The notes under the pieces are model-generated. The model was given only the letters and a program-made list of their open reading frames with translations, was not told the DNA's origin and searched no databases. Shown here piece after piece: positions 55,629 to 64,000 of a stretch of DNA of 64,000 nt; within the stretch, counting starts at the first letter, position 1, and each line of letters starts with the position of its first letter. Both the position numbers and the translations under genes were made by a program. Source of the stretch: Isochrysis galbana (taxonomy: Eukaryota > Haptophyta > Isochrysidales > Isochrysidaceae); assembly GCA_018136815.1 (NCBI GenBank), contig CM030943.1, positions 148,046 through 212,045 on the forward strand, given 5' to 3'.

Positions 55629-57800
55629 CCGATCTCCAGCTAGCCTCTGGCGTGAACCGGCAGTGCCCACCTCTCCCGTCTCTCCGCCGCCCGCCCTCCC
55701 TCCCCCTCCCTCCTCGCCGCTCACTCTCCCTCCCCCCTCCCTAACCGTCACTCTCTTCCCCCTCTCCCTCCCTCCCCGCCCCTCGCTCTCCCTCGCTCTC
55801 CCTCTCTCCCCGCCGTCCCGTGCCGCCCCTCTCGCGCGCAGCCGCTCGCTTCCCCACGCCCACACCGCCCTCAGCTGATTGCCACCACCTCTTTCCCGCC
55901 AAAGACGGAACCTTTCACGTCTAGAGTCGTACTCTAGAGTATTCCTACTTAGGAATTCGTCTAATTTAGGAATACTCGGATACTCGGTGTCTACTCAATT
56001 CCTGACACCCTAGTCCTTCCCTCTTGTATTTGGGTCAAAATGGGGCTAGCTCCCCCAAGTAAGAGATGTGCCTTGAAGCATGTGTACCCTCCAGCCCAGC
56101 ACAGGCGGACTTGACCCGAATTCGATGGCGTTGGACGATGAACGATGACGGCACAGGTGAACGGGGACCCCGTCTGCGGGTGCAAATATTAAAATTAAAA
56201 TTAAAATTAAAATGTTATATCCTAGCCAACCCCACTAGCTAATTGGACACAACTTTTCAGCCCCGGACTCCCGCCATGCCTGGCGAGCCAGGTGTCCGAG
56301 TGGTACCGGGGGGGGGGGGCATTGCCCCCTCCCCTCGATATTTGTCCTCCCCCCAGTGCAAGCACCGACCCTACGCACCCCAGCACACCCTCTCCTCGAG
56401 GCCACGCTGGGGGAAAACCCCTTTCGGGTAAAACAATGCAGGGGGGGGGGGGGCACTCGTGAGTTTAGGGGCCTAGAGCGCTAATCTCCCTCGCCCGAGC
56501 GAGTGGCCGCGGCGAGCCGCGGCCCTTCCCTCCTGGCTCTGGCGCCCCCGTCTTCTCTTACCCAAACGGGGCGAGAAGACACGTTACTGCCGGAGGGGAG
56601 AGCTGCCGCTCCCCCCTCCCCTCCCTCTTCCCTTTTCCTCCTCTCTTCCCTGCGGCGGGGGCCCATGGCGCGCGCCTGCGGCCCCTCGCTCAGGTCCCCA
56701 GATGGCCTGCAGGGCCTGGGAGCATAGCTCAGGGGGCAGGTGAGGCTGGGGCATGGCCCTGGCCCCTCCTGCCTCTCCCTCGCTGGCTCTCGAGCCCCTG
56801 CGGGTCGACTGGAGCTGGCTGGGGGGTCCTGAACAGGGGGGCCCAGGGGGAGGAGGGGCTGGTCAGAGGAATGGGCAGGCCGGCAGGCCACGATGGGCCA
56901 GGGCGGGCGAGTCAGGCGGGCCTGTGGGGAGAGGTATGGGTCAGCAGGGCTGTGTGCTCCTAGCAAGCCATCAGGCGTCCCAGGAGAGTGGGTGGATCTT
57001 CCCCCATGGCAGGGGAGGAGTGGAGAGAGAGGGGGGCTCGTGCCCCCCTATGGGCGAGCTAAGTATAAACTTAGTTGTGCGGGTGCAAATATTAGTAGTG
57101 GTCCAATCCTACATGTGAAACACAGGAACAGTGTTTTTTTTCGGAGGCCCAAAACATATGTTTTTCGCAGTTATATTTCGGGCGACCCCCCCCCCCCCCC
57201 GCACATCTGTTTTTCTCTGTTTTTTTTCGACGTCCAGCCCTTGCCAAAGGGCAGGGGCTGGGGGTGATGTACGGGCCCACCCCGGGCCCCCGGGGGGTGT
57301 CCGCGATGGAGTGAGGGGGGCGCGAGGCCCCCATTGACCCCCACTCATCAAAGTAGGTTGAGGGCTATGGCAATAAACTTAGTCGAATCCCCATGCTACA
57401 TGGAGTTAAACTCAAAAAATCGCGAAAGAGAAAAGACAGGCGGGACAGAAAGAAAGTGTTAGGAGCACGTAGTGAGCTACTACAGCGAGGACAAAAAAAC
57501 ACAACCGGTACCACTCATTGTCCACCATCTCAAACAAGATGAGGCATTGCCCACACCAATGTGCGCTTTGCGCACTTGCACTCAAATCCAAGAAAAGAGC
57601 GTCAACCATCGGGTCCCACTATCCAACCTCATCCGTGGCCGTTGAAAATACCGCTATGATGGGAGAGATTCTACGGATTGAGGACTACCTTACCAAGCCC
57701 AGTACATCAAAATAGCCGTGACCCGATCCAATCATGGCAGAGTGTTTGTCACATGAGTAGCCTCGCTGATGAGTGCTCAATGGGTCGATGGAGCAGCTCC
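55629..57800. other. Intergenic region between two host genes: pyrimidine tract, dispersed repeat and low-complexity DNA
   Basis: 55680-55815 is (CT/CCT)n in the 5' flank of the mannosyltransferase gene. 55985-56215 is the second copy of the dispersed repeat with four AAAATT units at its end. 56290-56460 has G homopolymers. 56480-57060 is GC-rich and partly resembles 61930-62060 (CATGGCGCGCGC and CTGCCTCTCCCTCGCTGGC motifs), suggesting another dispersed repeat. 57120-57250 has T-runs within CATATGTTTTTCGCAG. No gene is supported; part of 57370-57800 is the aminopeptidase 3' UTR. Confidence 0.5.
55985..56215. repeat. Dispersed repeat (SINE-like), copy 2
   Basis: Shares CTCAATTCCTGACACCC, AGTCCTTCCCT and GTATTTGGGTCA with 43437-43482. 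It ends in a tandem ATTAAA tract (56186-56213). It stands about 360 bases upstream of the mannosyltransferase start codon, in the same position relative to a host gene as copy 1. Confidence 0.55.
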
Positions 57801-60800
57801 TCAAGCTATCGCTCCGACAGGAGGGCCGGAGGCCATCTTAGCTGCAGCGTCCACGAGTGGAGACTTGATGGGCGTTGTCCATCGCTGAAGCCACGCACGT
57901 GCCTCAGCATATGTGTCCTCGGGAAGAAGCGGCGAGACCTATCGTGAGCAAGGGAAGGGATCGGGACGAGGATGTAGTCAATTGTGCGACACACGAAAGG
58001 AAGAAAGCACGTTTGTGCCTCGGTAGGATGGGGGACCCCGACCATGCCCTCAGTGCAAGACTACCACTACAACAAAGCGTCATCCTATGATAGCTCCGCG
58101 CGCACTCACATTGTCCCAAACACGGGCGTGGTAGTCATTGATCCACTCGACCTCTGCAGCAGTCAACAACGACACATCCATGAGGGATTTCTGCTAGGGC
58201 AAAGGAGAAGATATAGTAAAACATCACCAATCCGAGTCGACAAAACGGAGTGAAGTACAGGACCATTGTTTGGTTGCAGTCAGAGCGGACAGTTTCACAA
58301 AGCATCGGCAAAGAGGCGCGTTGGGTTCTGTACTGTAAGGGGATGCACGAACTCGCACAGCTTCGGACGGCAACCCTTTTTCGCATACCTGTATCGGTAC
58401 GTGCGTAAGTTGGTCGAATCCTAGGAATTGACGGCCGCGCATCTCGTGCTTGGTGCTCCTCTTGCGCACGACGAGCAGGTTCTCAATGCGGATTCCAAAG
58501 GCACCCGCCTCGTAATACCCCGGCTCGTTGGAGCATATCATTCCCTCACGCAGGCCGACTTGATTTCCGTATCGAGCCGAAATGGACTGAGGCGGCATAG
58601 GGAGGACACATGCCACACGATTAACTAGCGTATTGCCAGTGGCAAAGATTCAGACGAGTTCAAGTAGAGTGATAGGTCCGAGTCCCGCACAACGCACCTG
58701 TGGCCCCTCGTGCACATTCAAGCCAGCACCAACACCGTGCCCCGTGCCGTGAAGATAATCAAGGCCAACCTGAGTAGCAAGCGGACGACGTCGTCTTACT
58801 CCATGCAGTGCACGAGTGGGGTCTAGTGAATAGCAGGTGCCTCACCTGCCAAAGCGCAGCTCGGGCGAACGCATCGATTGCCATACCCGGTGTTCCGTCG
58901 GGGAACTGCGTGGCGTCGAGCCCGATATTGCCCTTGAGCACGCGCGTGAACATCTCTCGTTCCCAAGGCGTGGGGTCGCCCAAATGGATGGTACGCGTCA
59001 CATCCGTGGTTCCTTCAGCGTACTGACCGCCCGAATCGAGTAGAAGCATCTGGGTGCCTGAAAGCGCGGTGGTGGGTGCAAAGCGGTGCGAGTTTCAGGT
59101 CCAGGGTCCTCTGTACCTCCTACCGCTCGTCAACCTCTACCCCTATTCATCGAAACCTCTGTGCGACATAGTTGCCGTCAACCGAACCCACGACTTGGCG
59201 TGTGGCGAACAGAAACACCCGCCACCAAGGGCGCACCATCGAATATGGCGGGGTTCTCCGCCTTGGAGCAATCGTAGTGGATGATCGCGCCGTTGGGGCC
59301 AACCCCCGCAATGGTTGGGAAGGAGAGGTCGAAGGCGCCGAAAGAGGCCCGGGCGGCAGCGACCTGCTCGTAGATGGAAACAGCGAAAACAGTGAGGTGA
59401 ACGTTGTCGGGGGAAACGGATAGGTAACCGAGACTTGACCACTCCAGAACAACTCATAAATGGTGCTAGCGCCCTACCTGTTCCGCAATGTCCTTTTCGG
59501 TGGGCCTGCCCCCCTCCTTCTTCACGTGCCTCTCGAGCCAAGAGAAGAAGACAGCGAGCGCGGCTCCATCGCGGTAGTGCACATTGAACATTCCCTTCAG
59601 CTCCGCCTCGTTCTTGCATGCTTTTGGCAATGAAAGTGGCGATGAACGCTCCACCGCCGCGGAGCCCGCCGCACGGCGCAGCGCATACGTGACCTGCGAC
59701 AGAGAGCCAAAGCACACCATGGATGAGAGCAGCAAAGGACTCCTTGTATGCAGACAAAGCCCGGAGATGGAGACATTTGTCCTCTCGGGCAGCATGACTC
59801 AGCTAGGTGCAGCATCTCGCGCTCTCGAGGTATGGCCCATCTCCTTGCTGCCGCTCCCTCTTCGATGTTGACTGCCCCGTTGCACTCTCACGTCAGCACA
59901 CCTTATTCGGGTCAAGCATGAAGCGGGTGCCCTCATGTGCCAACTCCTCTACCACCCTATACACGTCAGAATACGGCATCAGTTCGACACCGGCGGCAGC
60001 AAGCTCTTGGGTAAGTTCAGCAGGCAGCTTGCTCTGTTCCACAAAGAAGGTGGCCGTGCTCGTAGAGTCCTTCTTTCCCTCGCCTTCCTTCGCAGCGTTG
60101 ACAATCACGAAGCCCTCGAGGACCGGGCAGTGAGGCACATCGGTCCCTCTGACATTTAGGAGCCACGCAACCTCGTCCAGCATGCAGACGAGCATCGCAT
60201 CGGCCTTGGCCTCGACAGCAGCTAATCCAGCAGCCGTCAGCTTCTCTTCCCGAGAAACCCCAGCCAGCTCGAGAGGGAACGAGCGCGCGGCGCCAGTTGG
60301 AGCTGCGGCACGAAACCATTCTCCCGAACCTAGACACATATCCGAGTGGTTGGCATAAATGTGAGAGGGGGAAGCGAGGGCACAAACGGGCACGCTCACT
60401 CGAAGCAGCTTGCGGTTGAAACTAGGTTGCTGGTTCGGAAAGGTTTGGTATGGCGGGCTGCGTACCATCGCCCCAGACCATATCGACCAGGCTTGGCCCA
60501 CTCATGGGCACAAGGTGAAGCTCACGCTCTGCCCCAGCAAGAGCATTCTCCAACGCAGTCGCCTCCTCGGTCGAGAATACCTTTGGATCGATGCCGACAC
60601 CTGTGCTGTCCGGGAGATTCTTTGCGACCCACCTGCGATGGGAGGTGGACGTCCACGAGCGCGAGTACGGGTCTCAGTCGAGCGGGTCAGCACTTCATGA
60701 CAGAGCAACTCAGCAGGGCGCCGCAACTCACTGGTGCAGCGTCGGCACGTCGGCCTCGCCGGAGCGCATGAGGCTCCACTCTGGCCCAAGCTCAGTCTCC

Positions 60801-61168
60801 GCCTGCAGGAAGTAGCGCCCATCTGTCCAGAGCAGCGCCTGGTCTGAGGTGACTAGTGCGGTGCCCGCGGAGCCGGTGAAGCCGGAGATGAAAGCGCGTC
60901 GATCGTAGTGCGGGTGAACGTACTCTGACAGGTGTGCGTCGCCCGAGGGGACGAGGAGGGCTCCGACGCCAGCGGCGGCCATCGCCTTACGCAGCGCGGC
61001 AAGCTTGCGGTCTGGCGCGGCCGGCTCTGTGGCGACGGATGCGCCAGCGCGCAGAGAGAGAAGTGCGGAGCGTGCTGGCCGCATCCCCGAAACACGCAGC
61101 GCCCCCGCTCCTCGTGAAGCCACGCACGCGGCGATCCCCAGCAGCGCGGCACGCATCTGGCCCCTCAT
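57801..61168 (-). CDS. Xaa-Pro aminopeptidase (aminopeptidase P, M24B), multi-exon
   Basis: Metalloprotease that removes N-terminal residues preceding proline. Exon 1 starts at ATG 61168 with a hydrophobic/Arg-rich leader ([17 protein letters not shown]), possibly a signal or transit peptide, then the creatinase-N part ([52 protein letters not shown]). Later exons give [18 protein letters not shown] (~60560), [20 protein letters not shown] (~60170), [20 protein letters not shown] (~59310), [19 protein letters not shown] (~59030), a [17 protein letters not shown] exon (~58720), [20 protein letters not shown] and RIENLLVV (~58500). The Asp, Asp, His, Glu, Glu metal ligands of M24B are all present. 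The last exon, joined at GTGAGT/GCTGAG, ends [13 protein letters not shown] ... at stop 57801. Eight or more exons; several limits are approximate. Confidence 0.88.
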
Positions 61169-61689
61169 CGCTCTCTCCCCTTCGATCGTTCTACTTACTC
61201 CTACGAGTATGCATAGAGTAGATACCTACTTTACAACTTTACTATACAAGTCGGCCTAATAAATAATCACCGATACCCCCATACCCCCGCAGTCACCACT
61301 ATTTGCGAACCTATTTGCAAACGTACCCGAGGCGAGTAAACCAAACGTATGTCGTACCCAGGGCGCGTCACAAAAAGTGATATCGTACCCGCTAGCTCGC
61401 ATCATGGTAGCTTGCCGCTTGCCCGGCGCCCCTGCCCCTGTCGCCTGTCCCCTTCCCCTGCCCCCTTCCCCTTCCCCTGTCCCTCTCCCCTGTCCCTCTC
61501 CCTCTCCCTCTGTCCCTCTGTCTGTCTGACTGTCAGTCGTTCCCAGTAGTATACACTGTGCTTCGACAAAAAAATCTTGAGCGTTAGTATTAGTACCTCT
61601 ACTCTCACTAGACTTGCGCACTAACACGCCAAGCCACGACATACATCACCGCACGACCGCACCAAGTCCCAAGGCACAGACAAAACTAG
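61169..61689. other. 5' flank of the aminopeptidase gene; CCCTGT-rich microsatellite
   Basis: 61420-61530 is a (CCCCTT/CCCTGT/CCCTCT)n pyrimidine tract. The rest has no recognisable gene. The promoter of the minus-strand aminopeptidase presumably lies in 61170-61260. Confidence 0.45.
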
Positions 61690-61850
61690 AAAAAAAACAT
61701 CTGAAGATTCTGGGCTACACACCTACTAGTCGCAGGTCCTTCCGTCACTAGCTAACACCGCCCTTAACTTCCTCCCTCCCTCCACCTCCTTCCCTGCTTC
61801 CCTGCCCCCCTTCATTCCTTTTTCTTCCGTTTCCGGACAGGCGTTGGCTT
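61690..61850 (-). mobile_element. Solo 3' end of the full-length non-LTR family
   Basis: The plus strand reads AAAAAAAACATCTGAAGATTC then GGCTACACACCTACTAG, ACCGCCCTTAACTTCC and CCTTTTTCTTCCGTTTCCGG, matching 46090-46240 in order. The minus-strand element therefore ends in an oligo-T run at ~61692. Only the 3' UTR remains. Confidence 0.7.
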
Positions 61851-64000
61851 TAGTATTACCTTTTTTCGAGCCAGATCGTGTGGTTTTTTTTGTCGTTCTT
61901 TCCTCGTCGTTCTCTTCCGGCGTGCGATGCCCGCGCGCGCCATGGCCCCCCTCTGAGGGGACCCTCGGGGCCAGCTCAGGGGTCAGGGGGCAATGGAAGC
62001 TGGGGCTAGGCCCCTGGCCTCCCCTACTCCCTTGCCTCTCCCTCGCTGGCCTCCCTGGCCATGGGTGCTGTTGCGGGTAGGGAGGGTTCATGCGCCCCCC
62101 TTCCATCTTTCGTACTTCTCCCGCCACTAGGTTCCCCCGCGCGACTCCCTCTCGGTCGCCACGCTCCGGTCCCCCTCTCCCCTTCCCAGTATCGCGCCTT
62201 CATTCCGCCCACCCCCATAGGTCTTCCCGCGCGACTCCCTCTCCGTCGCCGCGCCCCAGTTCTCTTCTCCCTCACGTCGCCCCGAATCGGTCTGTCCTCC
62301 CTCACCCTTCCCGTCCCTCCCCGAGTGCTTCCTTGAGTTTCCGGCCCCCTTTTGTCTATCTCTTTCCCGCGCGATTCCCTTTCCCCCCCGCGCGTGATAT
62401 CTTCCCCCAGTGTCTTCCGTACGCTCAGCGCTGTCGCTCGCTCCACAGCATCCTCGCCTTCCCCGGCAATCGCCTCGTCCCCGTCTCTATTCCTCGCGAG
62501 AAGGGCATCCCCATCTCGCCAGTCGTCACCGCCCGCAAGATCAAGATCGACCCTGCCCTCGTCCTCGCTCCGTGCTGTCGCATGTCGTCTGGGAGCGCCC
62601 GCTCGTCCTCGGCCCCGTTGTCGCGTGCTTCCCCCGCCCCCGGCAGCACGCATCCCGCCCCGCTGAGAGGCTGTACTTCACATGTTACATACATCAGCCC
62701 CTCCACCTCCATACGCTCCACAGCCACAGCTCCACTCCCACTCCTCTCACAACAGGTGCCTTCCTGTGTTGTATTCCTGCCCATCTGAAGGCTGTAGGCA
62801 TGAATATTCGTGTAAGGTACGCGCTCACAATTACAATTGAACAGTTCCCCGTGTTGCAACTGACGCACAAGACACACAGATTCGGATTCCCCATGGTCTC
62901 AAGTCCAGGTTTGCAGATTTTGGTCTCGAAATTTGCGATTCGAATTTTGTTTTTGCTGTTACTATAATTGTTGGCTCGTTTAAGGTAATAAACCGGCATG
63001 ACTTCGACTTCTCGTTCCGCAGTTGCTCTGCGAGACTCTCTCTCTCTCTCTCTCCGTCCTCCTCTCCTCGGCCGACGGAGGGAAGTTTCGTCCAAAACAT
63101 TCTCCGGTCCCAGGATGTTCCGTGGGGGTCTCTCTGCGCTCCGCGAGGGAAAGGACGCGATCTCGCTCCGAGATCACCCTCGCGCCCTCCCACGCTGCCC
63201 CGCCGTGCCCTCGGTCCCTCGCCCCCCCCGCGGCAGGTTCTTTCCCTCGGCGTGCCGTCCGTCGCCTCCGGCCGTTATATTAATCCCCCCCCCCCGCGCG
63301 AGGTTCTCTTCTCCCCCGCGCGCGGTTCGTTTCCTCCGGCCGTCGTTGTTCCCCCCCTCGCTTCGATTCCTCTCGCGGTTCCTTCGATGATTGCCTCCAT
63401 CTCGTCCGTTCTTCTTCGCGATCCTCGCGGAGGGGGCACCGACGTTTAATGTTAGTTTCGTCGCGGTTTCGATGAAAGAAAGGAAGAACGAATGGCACGC
63501 GCCCCGCGTCTCGCGTCTTGTTTCGTCGCCCCTTGCTCGTCGCTTGTCTAGAAGGTCTCTCTGCACATCGCCTTCTTCCCCCCGCGCGAGTTTGGACCTC
63601 TCCTCGACCCTCCGCGTTGGCTTCAGCGGACGAGTTTTCACTTTAACGATAGTTTGAACCCTTCGTTTGCGTAGTTTTGCGCTCTCTTTCCGTATTTCTT
63701 CGCGCATGACGAGCGATCGCGACCTCAGCCTTTGTCGCACGGGGAGGGTTTGTTTATCGTATGATTCCGGAGTGTTTACGTTAGTTTTCTGAGCCCAAGG
63801 TCGTTGGGGTTTGGGTTTCTTGTGAGTGATTTTGTAGCAACTTCGTCGAGTCCCACCGTGTTCCCAAGCGAGTCCCCCCGAGTTCCCGAGTCTATACCCC
63901 GAGTCAACGAGTCAATACCAGCCAAGCACGCGCCTGAGCCACCCCCAGTCGCCTGCCACCACCTCCCACAAGCCTCCTTCCACACTTCCGCGCCCTCCGT
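61851..64000. other. Pyrimidine-rich low-complexity stretch with no supportable gene
   Basis: Degenerate CCCGCGCGACTCCCTCTC units recur at about 62138, 62226 and 62368. (CT)n occurs at 63035-63050 and C-runs at 63285-63300. Long frames on both strands are Arg/Ser/Pro-rich and compositional. 62690-63000 is of more ordinary complexity and could hold an exon, but nothing recognisable is encoded. Confidence 0.45.

Noticed and set aside
61851-63740. Several 100-230-codon frames at the right end
   Set aside because: Arg/Ser/Pro-rich translations of pyrimidine tracts on both strands, with no motif or splice support.

Overview
The window looks like GC-rich nuclear DNA of a single-celled eukaryote, plausibly an alga such as a haptophyte. 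This rests on intron-bearing host genes (Pumilio, protein O-mannosyltransferase, Xaa-Pro aminopeptidase), long pyrimidine/purine microsatellites, and a dense load of hAT, Tigger/pogo, gypsy and non-LTR elements next to an endogenous Polinton-like virus (PLV). No rRNA, tRNA or organelle gene was seen, and the lineage is an inference.

Layout. 1-2247 is the 5' part of a Pumilio RNA-binding protein on the minus strand. 2.2-8.4 kb is low-complexity DNA and transposon wreckage: a gypsy RT fragment, two hAT fragments and the end of a Tigger-type transposase. 8399-17753 is a 9.36-kb PLV-like element with near-identical 0.87-kb terminal inverted repeats (TIRs). Inside are a TV-Pol-like polymerase cut short in its exonuclease domain, a penton-like capsid protein, a lipase fragment, two small proteins of types known from PLVs and large DNA viruses of algae, and four unknown genes. 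No major capsid protein, packaging ATPase or integrase was found, and three gene ends look like deletion scars, so it appears to be a non-autonomous derivative.

18-21 kb has an alanine-rich membrane protein whose N-terminus carries a tandem duplication. 21620-25193 is a Tigger/pogo-like element whose transposase was split by an 896-bp hAT MITE with a perfect 8-bp target duplication. 26.4-34.2 kb has three host genes: a Ser/Arg-repeat protein, an ankyrin protein and a three-exon unknown. 34.4-37.8 kb holds a hAT relic, a complete 1.5-kb retroelement with a 17-bp target duplication, and a truncated non-LTR copy. 39-43.4 kb has a YiiX-like papain-fold protein and a TPR-methyltransferase, both minus strand. 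44765-51661 is a DNA transposon with an 8-bp target duplication that was itself invaded by two non-LTR elements, one nearly intact. 52.1-55.6 kb is a protein O-mannosyltransferase without a MIR domain, 57.8-61.2 kb an Xaa-Pro aminopeptidase, and the last 2.8 kb is low-complexity DNA with a retroelement 3' end.

The host genes show no common pathway. What links the window is nested mobile DNA: at least two non-LTR families with oligo-T 3' ends, several hAT-like families each with its own subterminal repeat, and the PLV derivative, whose TIRs supply the same promoter and first codons to both outermost genes.
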